Position numbers and translations under genes: made by a program. 64,000 bases of DNA, from assembly GCF_963422335.1 (NCBI RefSeq), contig NZ_OY729424.1, forward strand, positions 2,976,001 through 3,040,000. The letters run 5' to 3'. This DNA is from an uncultured Roseateles sp. GTDB taxonomy: Bacteria > Pseudomonadota > Gammaproteobacteria > Burkholderiales > Burkholderiaceae_C. Every line of letters begins with the position of its first letter. Within the stretch, counting starts at the first letter, position 1. Of this stretch, positions 52,006 through 63,710 are shown in pieces. The notes below the pieces were generated by a model. It saw nothing but the letters and a program-made list of their open reading frames with translations. It did not search any database and was not told where the DNA came from.

Positions 52006-52860
52006 TCAGAGCTCGGTGCGCAGGGTCCACAGCTCCGGGAACAGCACCACGTCCAGCATCTTTCGCAAATAGCTGACGCCACCGGTGCCCCCGGTGCCGC
52101 GTTTGAAGCCGATGACGCGCTCCACTGTCGTCACGTGGCGGAAGCGCCATAGGCGGAAGGCGTCTTCCAGATCGACCAACTCCTCACCCATCTGGTACAG
52201 GTCCCAGTACTGGCTGGGATTGCGATAGACCTGCAGCCAGGCCTGCTTGACGGCCTCGTCAGCCGCGTAGGCCTGGGTCCAGTCTCGCTCGGTGTGGCTG
52301 GCGGGCACGGCCAGGCCGCGCCGGGCCATCAGCTTCAGCGTTTCGTCGTACAGCGAGGGCGCGCGCCAGCTGGCCTCGACCACAGCCAGCCTTGCCGGTA
52401 CGTGCTCGTGGGGCTTGAGCATCGCCGCGTTCTTGTTGCCCAAGGTGAATTCGATCTGCCGGTACTGCCAGCTCTGGAAGCCGCTGCTGTTAGACAGATA
52501 GGGGCGGATGGCCGAGTACTCGGGCGGCGTCATCGTTGCCAGCACGTCCCAGGCGTGAACCAGCTGTTCCATGATGCGGCTGACACGAGCCAGCATCTTG
52601 AAGGCGGCCGGCAGTTCGTCTCGGGCCACATTGGCCACCGCCGCCTGCATCTCGTGCAGCATCAGCTTCATCCACAGCTCGGAGGTCTGGTGCTGGACGA
52701 TGAACAGCATCTCGTTGTGCTCGGGCGACAGCGGATGCTGGGCGCTCAACACCTGGTCGAGGTGCAGATAGTCGCCATAGCTCATGTCTTTCGAGAAGTC
52801 CAGCTGGGCGCCCTCTTCGCGAACGATGTTCATCGGGCAACGGGCTTGGTCGTCACTCAT
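52006..52860 (-). CDS. kynA: Tryptophan 2,3-dioxygenase
   Basis: A haem dioxygenase of 284 residues that opens the indole ring of L-tryptophan to N-formylkynurenine, first step of the kynurenine pathway. Signatures: MSYGDYLHLDQVLSAQHPLS, ELWMKLMLHEMQAAV, YSAIRPYLSNSSGFQSWQYR, and HVTTVERVIGFKRGTGGTGG. Its start overlaps the kynU stop by 4 bp. Confidence 0.98.
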   Translation of the reverse strand: MSDDQARCPMNIVREEGAQLDFSKDMSYGDYLHLDQVLSAQHPLSPEHNEMLFIVQHQTSELWMKLMLHEMQAAVANVARDELPAAFKMLARVSRIMEQLVHAWDVLATMTPPEYSAIRPYLSNSSGFQSWQYRQIEFTLGNKNAAMLKPHEHVPARLAVVEASWRAPSLYDETLKLMARRGLAVPASHTERDWTQAYAADEAVKQAWLQVYRNPSQYWDLYQMGEELVDLEDAFRLWRFRHVTTVERVIGFKRGTGGTGGVSYLRKMLDVVLFPELWTLRTEL

Positions 52861-54155
52861 GTCACTGCATCCTGCTGATTGAAGCGCGGCTCACGCCATT
52901 CCTCGGTCTGCAACACCTGGTGCAGGTGCTCGATGGCATCCCAGACATCGACAAAACGGGTGTACAGCGGCGTGAAGCCGAAGCGCAAGATGTGAGGGAA
53001 CTCGTCCAGGCGCTGCGGGTCGCCGGCGCGATAGTCGCCGATCACGCCACGGGCGATCAAGGCCTTGACGACCGCGTAGCCGGCCTCGTGCAGCGGTGCG
53101 GCCAGGCTCAGGCAGACCTGGCTGCCGCGCTGGTGGGCGTCGCGTGGTGAGGACAGGCGCACGCCTTGCGAGCCGCAACGGGCCTCGGCCAGCGCGATGA
53201 AGGCCTCGGTCAGCGCGATCGACTTCTTGCGCAGCGCCGCCATGCCGCCCATGGGCTCGGCGGCGAGCAGGGTATCGACGCCGCACTCCAGCGCGCTCAA
53301 GGCCAGGATGGCCGGGGTGCCGCACTGGTAGCGGGTGATGCCGGCGGCGGGCCGGTAGTCGGGTGTGAACTGGAAGGGCGCGGCATGGCCCATCCAGCCC
53401 GACAGCGGCTGCCAGAAGCGTTCCGCGTGGCGCGGATGCGACCAGACGAAGGCCGGTGCGCCGGGGCCCCCGTTCAGATACTTGTAGCCGCAGCCGACGG
53501 CGAAATCGGCGTCCGCGCCCTTTAGGTCTACCGGCAGCGCGCCGGCCGAATGGGCCAAGTCCCAGATCACCAGAGCGCCGGCGGCATGGGTAGCGGCGGT
53601 CAGCGCCTTCATGTCGTGGCGGTAGCCGGTGCGGTAGTTGACCTCGGTCAGCATCAAAATGGCCAAGTCGGCATTCAGCGCGGCAGGGATTTCATCAACC
53701 GTGTCCACCAGCTTCAAGCTGAAGCCATGCTGGCGGGCCACGCTCTCGGCGATGTAGAGATCGGTCGGGAAGTTGCTGCGCTCGCTGACGATGATGTGGC
53801 GCCCGGGCGCGTCGGCCTTGCTGATCTGGGCGGCGGCGTGCAGCACCTTGTACAGATTGACCGAGGTCGAGTCGGCCGTCACCAGCTCATCGGGCCCGGC
53901 GCCGACGAGGCGGGCGATCTTGTTGCCGACCTTGCGCGGCAGATCGATCCAGCCGGCCGTGTTCCAGCTCTTGATCAGGTCCATGCCCCATTCGCGGGCG
54001 ATCACCTCCTGCACGCGGGCCGCGGTGGCGCGCGGCAGCACGCCCAGCGAATTGCCGTCCAGGTAGTTGATGCCGGGCGGCAGGTCGAACTGATGCCTCA
54101 GCTCAAACAGCGGATCTTCTTGATCCCGCACTTCGCAATCTTGTCTCGTCGTCAT
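52857..54155 (-). CDS. kynU: Kynureninase
   Basis: A PLP enzyme of 432 residues that cleaves kynurenine to anthranilate and alanine. Signatures: YLDGNSLGVLPRATAARVQE, VTADSTSVNLYKVLHAAAQI, WDLAHSAGALPVDLKGADAD, and the PLP lysine in VGCGYKYLNGGPGAPAFVW. Middle gene of kynB-kynU-kynA. Confidence 0.98.
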   Translation of the reverse strand: MTTRQDCEVRDQEDPLFELRHQFDLPPGINYLDGNSLGVLPRATAARVQEVIAREWGMDLIKSWNTAGWIDLPRKVGNKIARLVGAGPDELVTADSTSVNLYKVLHAAAQISKADAPGRHIIVSERSNFPTDLYIAESVARQHGFSLKLVDTVDEIPAALNADLAILMLTEVNYRTGYRHDMKALTAATHAAGALVIWDLAHSAGALPVDLKGADADFAVGCGYKYLNGGPGAPAFVWSHPRHAERFWQPLSGWMGHAAPFQFTPDYRPAAGITRYQCGTPAILALSALECGVDTLLAAEPMGGMAALRKKSIALTEAFIALAEARCGSQGVRLSSPRDAHQRGSQVCLSLAAPLHEAGYAVVKALIARGVIGDYRAGDPQRLDEFPHILRFGFTPLYTRFVDVWDAIEHLHQVLQTEEWREPRFNQQDAVT

Positions 54156-54229
54156 CGCTTGGTTCCTTCTTTCCGGTCAGTTGGGGCCCGAGCTTGCCGG
54201 GTACGGCAAGGTCCGGCCCGCAACAGGTT

Positions 54230-54853
54230 TCAAAAAGCGCGCAAGACGGCGCGCACGGGGGAGGCACAGGCGCCGGCCAGCTTCAGCGGCAGCGCAATCA
54301 ATTCGTAGTCGCCCTCGGGCACTGCGTCGAGCACCAGGTTTTCCAGCACGCGCAGGTTCAGGCGCAGCAGTTGCTGGTGGCTGTCCAAGGATTTGCTGTC
54401 CGCCGGGTCCACCGAGGGCGTGTCCAGGCCTATCAACTTGACGCCGCGCGCGGCCAACCAGGCCACGGTCTCGGGCGCGTAGGCGGTGAACTCGGGGTTC
54501 CAGACCTCGCTGGCCTGCTGGCAGCAACGCACCAGCACGCGTTCGGGAAGATTTTTCTCGGCGTGCTGGACGTGCTCGATCTGGATCAGCGGCCCGCAAT
54601 CAATCGCATGTATCACGCGGCAGGGGCCGACATAGGCCTGCAGATCCACTTCGGCCGCCGAGGGCTGGTTGTTGCCGTAGTGCAGCGGCGCGTCGGCGTG
54701 CGCGCCGACATGGGGCGACATCGTCAGCGCGCTGAGATTAACCGGGCAGCCGGGTGACAGCTGTGCCGTCCAGCGCAAGGCATAGGGCTCGTCGCCGGGG
54801 AAGATCGGCGAGGCGGGCGAGACGGTGGGAGAGATGTCCCAGAGCTGTTTCAT
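54230..54853 (-). CDS. kynB: Arylformamidase (kynurenine formamidase)
   Basis: A 207-residue cyclase-fold hydrolase that turns N-formylkynurenine into kynurenine. The metal-binding motif HVGAHADAPLHYG is present (HxGxHxDxPxH). Also WDISPTVSPASPIFPGDEPY at the N-terminus. The ATG at 54853 follows AGGGGA by 8 nt; a start at 54979 would extend it with unrelated residues. First gene of the minus-strand unit. Confidence 0.97.
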   Translation of the reverse strand: MKQLWDISPTVSPASPIFPGDEPYALRWTAQLSPGCPVNLSALTMSPHVGAHADAPLHYGNNQPSAAEVDLQAYVGPCRVIHAIDCGPLIQIEHVQHAEKNLPERVLVRCCQQASEVWNPEFTAYAPETVAWLAARGVKLIGLDTPSVDPADSKSLDSHQQLLRLNLRVLENLVLDAVPEGDYELIALPLKLAGACASPVRAVLRAF

Positions 54854-54982
54854 CGAAAGGTCCCCTGGCGTGAGATGCGAAGCGGCCCGAACCATAGCAG
54901 CGGGATTTGGGGCGTGGTGTCGGTTAATTCCAACATCATGAACCGGTCCCGATCCTGGTGAAAGCCCTAGGATTTCCAACTC

Positions 54983-55011
54983 TTGAATTTAGTTGACACC
55001 TAAAATATACA
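54983..55011 (+). promoter_or_regulatory. Promoter with operator dyad upstream of the anthranilate operon
   Basis: -35 TTGAAT (54983-54988) and -10 TATACA (55006-55011) are separated by exactly 17 bp. An inverted repeat TTTAG (54988-54992) / CTAAA (55000-55004) fills the spacer. A repressor such as the operon's own MarR protein would block RNA polymerase there. Confidence 0.6.
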
Positions 55012-55068
55012 GGTCTAAAGTGCATCCATCAAGCGGGTTCTTCGCCCGCGGCAAGACGGAGTCTGATG

Positions 55069-57429
55069 ATGCGCATTTCCTGCATTGGTGGCGGCCCGGC
55101 CGGTCTGTATTTCGCGTTGCTGATGAAGCAGCAGGACCCGTCGAATCAGATCACCGTCTACGAGCGCAACCGCGCTGGCGACACCTTCGGCTGGGGCGTG
55201 GTGTTCTCGGACCAGACCTTGAGCGCGATGCAGCAGGCCGACCCCAAGACCGCCGGCCAGATTCTCGACGCGTTCAATCACTGGGATGACATCGAGGTCA
55301 ATATCGCTGGCCGCAAGATGCTGTCGGGTGGCCATGGCTTTTGCGGCATCGGCCGGATGAAGCTCTTGAACATCCTGCAGCAACGCTGCATCGAACTGGG
55401 CGTCGATCTGCGCTTCGAGTCCGATGTGGCCGACGACGAAGGCCTGGACGCTGACCTGATCATCGCCGCCGACGGCCTGAACAGCCGGGTGCGCACCAAG
55501 TACGCTGCCACCTACCAGCCTGACGTCGATCTGCGCCAGTGCCGCTTCGTCTGGCTGGGCACGCACAAGTTGTTCGACGCCTTCACCTTCGATTTCCAGC
55601 ACACTGAATGGGGCTGGTTCCAGGCCCATGCCTATCGCTTCGATGCCGACACCTCGACCTTCATCGTCGAGGCGCCGGAGCCGGTCTGGAAGGCCGCCGG
55701 CCTCGAAGACATGAGCAAGGAAGACGCGATTGCCTTCTGCGAGAAGCTGTTCGCCAAGGTGCTGGACGGCAACAAGCTGATCTCCAACTCGGCCCATCTG
55801 CGCGGCTCGGCGCAGTGGATCCGCTTTCCCCGCGTGGTCTGCAAGACCTGGGTGCACCACAACGGCCGTGCTCCCGTCGTGTTGATGGGCGACGCTGCTC
55901 ACACCGCGCACTTCTCGATCGGCTCCGGCACCAAGCTGGCGCTGGAGGATGCGATCGGCCTGGCGCGCAATATCGCTGAGGCCAAGGGCGATCTGAATGC
56001 TGCGCTGCGCACCTACGAGGCGACGCGCAGCATCGAAGTGCTGCGCATCCAGAACGCCGCGCGCAACTCGACCGAGTGGTTCGAGAATGTCGAGCGCCAT
56101 GCGCATCTGGACCCGGAGCAGTTCGCCTATTCGTTGCTGACCCGCTCGCAGCGCATCTCGCACGAAAACCTGCGCCTGCGCGACGCCGGCTATGTCGGTG
56201 AGTTCGAGAACTGGCTCGCCGAACAGGCCGGTTTGAAGCCGGCCAAGGGCCAGACCGTGCCGCCGATGTTCACGCCGTTCACCCTGCGCAGCGTGACCTT
56301 GAAGAACCGCGTTGTCGTGTCGCCGATGGCCCAGTATTCCGCTGTCGATGGCCTGCCCACCGACCATCATCTGGTGCACCTCGGCGCCCGCGCGATGGGC
56401 GGCGCCGGCATGGTCTTCGTCGAGATGACCTGCGTGTCGCCCGACGCGCGCATCACCCCGGCCTGCCCGGGCCTGTACGACGACGCGCAGACGGCCGCCT
56501 TCAAGCGCATCACCGACTATGTGCACAGCCAGAGCACGGCCAAGATCGCCCTGCAACTGGGCCATGCCGGCGCCAAGGGCTCGACCAAGGTGATGTGGGA
56601 GGGCATTGATCAGCCGCTGGAGTCGGGCGGCTGGCCGCTGATCTCGGCTTCGCCCCAGCAATACCTGCCCGGCGTCAGCGAATGGTCGCGGGCGATGACG
56701 CGCGCCGATATGGACCGCGTCCGCGATGACTTCGTGGCCGCGACAAAACGCGCCGCCGAGGCCGGCTTTGACTGGCTGGAGCTGCACTGCGCCCACGGCT
56801 ATCTGCTGTCGTCCTTCCTGTCGCCGCTGACCAATCAGCGCGACGACGAATACGGTGGTTCGCTGGAGAACCGGCTGCGCTATCCGCTGGAGGTGTTCAA
56901 GGCGATGCGCGCCGCCTGGCCTGAGCATCTGCCGATGTCGGTGCGCATCTCCGCGCACGACTGGGTGCCTGGCGGCAACACGCCGGACGATGCGGTCGAG
57001 ATGTCTCGCGCCTTCAAGGCCGCCGGCGCCGATCTGATCGACGTGTCCTCGGGCCAGGTGTCCAAGGCCGAGAAGCCGGTCTATGGCCGCATGTTCCAGA
57101 CGCCGTTTTCGGAGGCGATTCGCAACCGCGTCGGCATCGCGACGATTGCCGTCGGCGCGATCAGCGAAGCCGACCACGTCAACAGCATCATCGCCTCGGG
57201 CCGCGCCGATCTGTGCGCCATCGCCCGCCCGCACCTGGCCAATCCGGCCTGGACCCTGATGGAGGCGGCGCGCATTGGTTATATGGGTGGCGTGGGCGTC
57301 GATTGGCCCAAGCAATACACGTCTGCCAAGGTGCAGCTGGAGCGCAACTACGAGCGCGAGCGGTCGCAGGCCGCGCAGATGGCGGGCCTGTCGCCGCTGG
57401 AGCAGGCCAACCGTGCGCTGGGTGCCTGA
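55069..57429 (+). CDS. Bifunctional aryl-CoA monooxygenase/reductase (2-aminobenzoyl-CoA type)
   Basis: A fused flavoprotein of about 786 residues. The N-terminal half (to about 390) is an FAD-dependent hydroxylase: CIGGGPAGLYFALLMKQQDP, and VLMGDAAHTAHFSIGSGTKL. The C-terminal half is an FMN-binding old yellow enzyme domain: FTPFTLRSVTLKNRVVVSPM, HCAHGYLLSSFLSPLTNQRD. This fusion is known from 2-aminobenzoyl-CoA monooxygenase/reductase of Azoarcus evansii; salicylyl-CoA 5-hydroxylase is the related annotation. The kyn genes next door favour anthraniloyl-CoA as substrate. The second of two adjacent ATGs has better spacing from GGAG. Confidence 0.9.
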   Translation: MRISCIGGGPAGLYFALLMKQQDPSNQITVYERNRAGDTFGWGVVFSDQTLSAMQQADPKTAGQILDAFNHWDDIEVNIAGRKMLSGGHGFCGIGRMKLLNILQQRCIELGVDLRFESDVADDEGLDADLIIAADGLNSRVRTKYAATYQPDVDLRQCRFVWLGTHKLFDAFTFDFQHTEWGWFQAHAYRFDADTSTFIVEAPEPVWKAAGLEDMSKEDAIAFCEKLFAKVLDGNKLISNSAHLRGSAQWIRFPRVVCKTWVHHNGRAPVVLMGDAAHTAHFSIGSGTKLALEDAIGLARNIAEAKGDLNAALRTYEATRSIEVLRIQNAARNSTEWFENVERHAHLDPEQFAYSLLTRSQRISHENLRLRDAGYVGEFENWLAEQAGLKPAKGQTVPPMFTPFTLRSVTLKNRVVVSPMAQYSAVDGLPTDHHLVHLGARAMGGAGMVFVEMTCVSPDARITPACPGLYDDAQTAAFKRITDYVHSQSTAKIALQLGHAGAKGSTKVMWEGIDQPLESGGWPLISASPQQYLPGVSEWSRAMTRADMDRVRDDFVAATKRAAEAGFDWLELHCAHGYLLSSFLSPLTNQRDDEYGGSLENRLRYPLEVFKAMRAAWPEHLPMSVRISAHDWVPGGNTPDDAVEMSRAFKAAGADLIDVSSGQVSKAEKPVYGRMFQTPFSEAIRNRVGIATIAVGAISEADHVNSIIASGRADLCAIARPHLANPAWTLMEAARIGYMGGVGVDWPKQYTSAKVQLERNYERERSQAAQMAGLSPLEQANRALGA

Positions 57430-57432
57430 GCG

Positions 57433-58200
57433 ATGAGTGACGCCATGCACGCAGTGGTGACCGGTGGCGGCAGTGGCATTGGCGCGGCGATTGCGCGGGG
57501 CTTGCTGCAGGACGGCTATGCGGTCACCTTGATGGGCCGCAATCTGGCGAAGCTGCAGGCGCAGCAGGCCGAGCTGTCAACGCTGGGCCGTGTCGGCATG
57601 CAGACGGTCGATGTGGCAGATGAGGCCGCCGTGCAAGCGGCCTTTGCTGCATCAACAGCCGAACTGGGGCCGATTGCGGTGCTCGTCAACAACGCCGGCC
57701 AGGCCGAGAGCGCGCCGCTGCAGCGCACCTCACTGGCCCTGTGGCAGCAGATGCTCAGCGTCAATCTGACCGGCACGTTCCTGTGCTCGCGCGAGGTGCT
57801 GACCGGCATGACCGAGCGCCGCCAGGGCCGCATCATCAATGTGGCCAGCACCGCGGCGCTGAAGGGCTATGCCTACGTGGCGGCCTATGTCGCGGCCAAG
57901 CATGGCGTGCTGGGTCTGACCCGGGCGATGGCGCTGGAGCTGGCCAGGAAGGGCATCACCGTCAACGCCGTCTGCCCCGGCTACACCGAGACCGAGATTG
58001 TCGATAGCGCGATAGCGCGCATCGTCTCAAAGACCGGCCGCACGGAAGAAGAGGCGCGCGCCGAGCTGTCGGCAGGCAACCCGCAGGGGCGGATGGTCCA
58101 GCCCGACGAGGTGGCGCAGGCGGTGCGCTGGCTGGCGCGGGCCGAATCGTCATCCATCACCGGCCAGGCGATTGCCGTCTGCGGCGGCGAGGTGATGTGA
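57433..58200 (+). CDS. SDR family oxidoreductase
   Basis: A 255-residue NAD(P)-dependent short-chain dehydrogenase. Cofactor motif VTGGGSGIGAAIARGLLQDG, NNAG in VLVNNAGQAES, catalytic Ser in INVASTAALKG and YxxxK in YVAAKHGVLG. Four bp after the ring-hydroxylase gene. It probably acts as a 3-hydroxyacyl-CoA dehydrogenase in the beta-oxidation-like part of the pathway. Confidence 0.9.
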   Translation: MSDAMHAVVTGGGSGIGAAIARGLLQDGYAVTLMGRNLAKLQAQQAELSTLGRVGMQTVDVADEAAVQAAFAASTAELGPIAVLVNNAGQAESAPLQRTSLALWQQMLSVNLTGTFLCSREVLTGMTERRQGRIINVASTAALKGYAYVAAYVAAKHGVLGLTRAMALELARKGITVNAVCPGYTETEIVDSAIARIVSKTGRTEEEARAELSAGNPQGRMVQPDEVAQAVRWLARAESSSITGQAIAVCGGEVM

Positions 58201-58750
58201 TGGCCAACGAGCTGGACGAACGCCCGGACCTCGAATCGCGGGTCATCGACGACCATCATCAGGCGCTGAAGCTGTGGTTGCGCCTCCTGGCCTGCACGAC
58301 ACGCGTCGAGGGCGTGATACGCAACCGCCTGCGCACCGAGTTTGCCACCACGCTGCCGCGCTTCGATCTGCTGGCCCAGCTGGAGCGCCACCCTGAGGGC
58401 CTGGCCATGGGCGAGCTGTCGCAGCGGCTGATGGTCACCGGCGGCAATATCACCGGCATCACCGATCAACTGGAGTCCGAGGGCCTGGTGGTGCGCGAGC
58501 CTCACCCCACCGACCGGCGCTCGTTTTCGGTCTGCCTGACGGCTGCTGGCAAGCGCCAGTTCCGCCGAATGGCCGCCACGCACGAGGAGTGGGTGGTCGA
58601 GCTGCTGGCCGGTTGGAGCAGCGAAGAGAAGGCCCAGGTCTATGACCTGCTGGCGACCTTGAAAACCCATCTGGGCGCGCAGGAAGCTCTGCCCGCCGCC
58701 AATGGCAAAACCGCCAAGGCCAAGCGTGCCGCAGCGAAGGAGAACAAGTG

Positions 58751-58751
<1 letters not shown>
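58200..58751 (+). CDS. MarR-family transcriptional regulator
   Basis: A 183-residue winged-helix regulator. The DNA-binding core is LPRFDLLAQLERHPEGLAMG, ELSQRLMVTGGNITGITDQL, then GLVVREPHPTDRRSFSVCLT. The C-terminus is Lys/Ala-rich. Overlaps the SDR stop (TGATG). It is the likely local repressor relieved by an aryl-CoA. Confidence 0.93.
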
Positions 58752-59590
<839 letters not shown>

Positions 59591-59591
59591 C

Positions 59592-60749
<1,158 letters not shown>

Positions 60750-60760
60750 GGACTTTTGGC

Positions 60761-62374
60761 ATGAGCTATACCGCCCACGTTGACACCTTTGCACGCGACA
60801 ACCTCCCGCCGGCCGAGCTGTGGCCCGAGTTGGTGTTCGACCTGCCCGAGCTGCAATTCCCCGAGCGCCTGAACTGTGCCCACGAGTTGTTGGACGCCTG
60901 GATCGAACGGGGGCATGGCGACCACCCGTGCATGCAGGGCATCGGAGTGCGCTGGACCTATGCCGATCTGCTGGCCCAGGCCAACGCAATAGCCCACGTG
61001 CTGGTCGAAGACATGGGTGTCGTGCCCGGCAACCGCGTGCTGATGCGAGGCGCCAACACGCCAATGATGGCCGCCTGCTGGTTCGCGATCCAGAAAGCCG
61101 GTGCGATCGCAGTAGCGACGATGCCGTTGCTGCGCGCCAAAGAGCTCATCCAGGTGATTCAACAGGCCGAAGTCAGCCACGCCTTGTGCGACGCGCGCCT
61201 GGCCGAGGAACTGGCGTTGGCCCAGGCACAGTGTCCGACCTTGAAGTCGGTCGCCCACTATATGAGCGAAGCGCCCGATGGCATCGAAGCGCGTGCCGCT
61301 GCCAAGCCCGCAACCTTCGCCAATGTGGACACCGCCGCCGACGACTGCTGCATCATCGCCTTCACCTCGGGCACGACCGGCAAGCCCAAGGGTACGATGC
61401 ACTTCCATCGCGATGTGATGGCCATCTGCGCCTGCTGGCCCAAGCATGTGCTGGAGCCGGTCGCCGACGATGTCTTCATCGGCAGCCCGCCGCTGGCTTT
61501 TACGTTCGGCCTTGGCGGCCTGGTCTTATTCCCGATGTCGGTGGGTGCATCGACGGTGCTGCTGGAGAAGGCCTCGCCAGAAGCGCTGCTGCCAGCCATC
61601 GCGCAGTTCGGTGCCACCGTCTGCTTCACTGCGCCTACGTCCTACCGGGCGATGGCGCCGCTCGTCGGCCAGCATGATCTGAGCAGCCTGCGCAAATGCG
61701 TCAGCGCCGGCGAGGCGCTGCCGGCGGCCACGCGCCAGCTGTGGAAAGAGGCCAGCGGCATAGAGATGATTGACGGCATCGGCGCGACCGAGCTCTTGCA
61801 TATCTTCATTTCGCATACCGAAGACCAGGCACGGCCCGGCGCTACCGGCAAGCCGGTGCCCGGCTACCAGGCCCGTGTGGTCGACGACGAGGGCCGTGTC
61901 TTGCCGGCAGGGCAGGTGGGCAAGTTGGCCGTCAAGGGCCCGACCGGCTGCCGCTATCTGGCCGATGACCGTCAGCGTGCCTATGTGCAGAACGGCTGGA
62001 ACCTGACCGGCGACGCCTATGCGATGGATGCAGATGGCTACTTCATCTACCAGTCGCGGACCGACGACATGATCATCTCTGGCGGCTACAACATCGCCGG
62101 CCCCGAGGTCGAGAGCGCCCTGCTGCTGCACCCCCAGGTGGCCGAGTGCGGCGTCATCGGCGTGGCCGACGAGCAGCGCGGCCAGATCGTCAAGGCCTTC
62201 GTCGTGCTACGCCCCGGTGCAATACCTGGCCCCGAACTGGTGCGAGAGTTGCAGGACTTCGTGAAACAGACGGTTGCTCCGTATAAATACCCCCGTGCGA
62301 TCGAGTTCCGAGAGGCGCTGCCGCGCACTGAGACTGGCAAACTGCAACGGTTTCGCCTACGCAATCCCGCCTGA
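60761..62374 (+). CDS. Aryl-CoA ligase (2-aminobenzoate-CoA ligase-like)
   Basis: A 537-residue AMP-forming ligase. The ATP-binding motif is FTSGTTGKPKGTMHF, with YRAMAPLV and DGIGATELLHIFISH (A5), GWNLTGDAYAMDADGYFIYQ, and the C-terminal catalytic Lys in PRTETGKLQRF. Strong resemblance to benzoate/2-aminobenzoate-CoA ligases. It would activate anthranilate, the product of the kyn genes. Start at 60761 follows GAGGA; the ATG follows the acyl-CoA dehydrogenase stop by 11 bp. Confidence 0.9.
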   Translation: MSYTAHVDTFARDNLPPAELWPELVFDLPELQFPERLNCAHELLDAWIERGHGDHPCMQGIGVRWTYADLLAQANAIAHVLVEDMGVVPGNRVLMRGANTPMMAACWFAIQKAGAIAVATMPLLRAKELIQVIQQAEVSHALCDARLAEELALAQAQCPTLKSVAHYMSEAPDGIEARAAAKPATFANVDTAADDCCIIAFTSGTTGKPKGTMHFHRDVMAICACWPKHVLEPVADDVFIGSPPLAFTFGLGGLVLFPMSVGASTVLLEKASPEALLPAIAQFGATVCFTAPTSYRAMAPLVGQHDLSSLRKCVSAGEALPAATRQLWKEASGIEMIDGIGATELLHIFISHTEDQARPGATGKPVPGYQARVVDDEGRVLPAGQVGKLAVKGPTGCRYLADDRQRAYVQNGWNLTGDAYAMDADGYFIYQSRTDDMIISGGYNIAGPEVESALLLHPQVAECGVIGVADEQRGQIVKAFVVLRPGAIPGPELVRELQDFVKQTVAPYKYPRAIEFREALPRTETGKLQRFRLRNPA

Positions 62375-62409
62375 TCGAATCAATACCCCACCGCACGATG
62401 GAGCACCGC

Positions 62410-63597
62410 ATGATCAAGAAGCAATCCCTGGTTCTGAACACCCTGGCCCTTGCCCTGCTGGCCGGCGCGACCGCCAGCCCGGCCCTGGCCGCTGACAAGG
62501 TCAAGATCGGCATGCTCAGCACCTTGTCGGGTGCTGGCGCCGGTCTCGGTGTGGATATCCGCGACGGCTTCAACCTGGCCCTGAAGACCCGTGGCGGCAA
62601 GCTGGGCGGCCTGCCGGCCGAAGTCATCATTGCCGATGACCAGCAGAACCCCGACACCGCCAAGCAGACGACTGATCGACTGATCAAGCGCGACAAGGTG
62701 GACTTCATGACCGGCATCGTGTTCTCCAACCTGATGCTGGCCGTGGGCCAAAGCGTGTTCGACAGCAAGACGCCTTACATCAGCGCCAACGCCGGCCCCT
62801 CTCAGTATGCCGGCGAGCAGTGCAACCCCTACTTCTTCAATGTCGCCTGGCAGAACGACAACCTGCACGAGGCGGTGGGCAAGGCGGTGCAGGACAAGGG
62901 CTTCAAGAAGCTTGTCATCCTGGCCCCCAACTACCCTGCGGGCAAGGACGCGCTGACCGGCTTCAAGCGCTACTACAAGGGCACCGTCGCTGAAGAGATC
63001 TACACCAAGCTGGGCCAGTTGGACTACTCGGCCGAGCTGGCACAGGCGCGCGCCGCCAAGCCCGATGCGATGTACATCTTCCTGCCGGGCGGCATGGGCA
63101 TCAACTTCATCAAGCAGTTCGTCGGCGCCGGCCTGTCCAAGGACGTGATCCTATTCGGCCCCGGATTCTCGGCCGACGAGGACGTGATCAAGGCCGTCGG
63201 CGAGCCGATGCTGGGCATGTTCAACAGCTCTCACTGGGCGCACGACATGGACAACCCGGCCAACAAGAAGTTCGTCGCTGACTTCCAGAAAGAATATGGC
63301 CGCCTGCCTTCGCTGTATGCGAGCCAAGGTTACGACGCCGCGCAGCTGATCGACGCCGCCGTGCGCGACGTCAAGGGCAAGATCGAGGACAAGGACGCGG
63401 TGCTAAAGGCTCTGAAGGCCGCCAAGTTCGAATCGGTGCGCGGCCCGTTCAAGTTCAACAACAACCAGTACCCGATCCAGGACTACTACATCCGCATCAT
63501 CGGCAAGGACGCACAGGGACGCGTGACCAACAAGACCCTGGGCAAGATCTTTGGCAATCATGCGGATGCTTATGCGGCGCAGTGCAAGATGAAATGA
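62410..63597 (+). CDS. ABC transporter substrate-binding protein (Liv type)
   Basis: A 395-residue periplasmic protein with a signal peptide (LNTLALALLAGATASPALAA) and the leucine/isoleucine/valine-binding fold (VKIGMLSTLSGAGAGLGVDI; FDSKTPYISANAGPSQYAGE). Related binding proteins in aromatic gene clusters bind aromatic acids. Its neighbour is the first permease gene of the importer. Likely ligand: anthranilate or a related acid. Confidence 0.92.
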   Translation: MIKKQSLVLNTLALALLAGATASPALAADKVKIGMLSTLSGAGAGLGVDIRDGFNLALKTRGGKLGGLPAEVIIADDQQNPDTAKQTTDRLIKRDKVDFMTGIVFSNLMLAVGQSVFDSKTPYISANAGPSQYAGEQCNPYFFNVAWQNDNLHEAVGKAVQDKGFKKLVILAPNYPAGKDALTGFKRYYKGTVAEEIYTKLGQLDYSAELAQARAAKPDAMYIFLPGGMGINFIKQFVGAGLSKDVILFGPGFSADEDVIKAVGEPMLGMFNSSHWAHDMDNPANKKFVADFQKEYGRLPSLYASQGYDAAQLIDAAVRDVKGKIEDKDAVLKALKAAKFESVRGPFKFNNNQYPIQDYYIRIIGKDAQGRVTNKTLGKIFGNHADAYAAQCKMK

Positions 63598-63710
63598 CTT
63601 GCGTGCCAGCCCTTGTCGGTACCCCGGCAAGCTCTGGCTCCAACTGACTCGAGGTCTTTGTGCCGCGCTTGCGCGGCCAGAGGTCCCGCTCACTCCAACC
63701 ACACCTCCTC

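Noticed and set aside
49641..52076. 811-residue open frame on the plus strand
   Set aside because: Antisense to the sensor kinase gene with its complete motif set; no domain recognised.
54993..55011. TTGACA as a -35 box with TATACA
   Set aside because: The spacing is only 7 bp. TTGAAT at 54983 gives the correct 17 bp.
55015..57450. 811-residue open frame on the minus strand
   Set aside because: Antisense to the well-supported fused monooxygenase/reductase; His/Arg/Gly/Ala-rich composition typical of a high-GC shadow frame.
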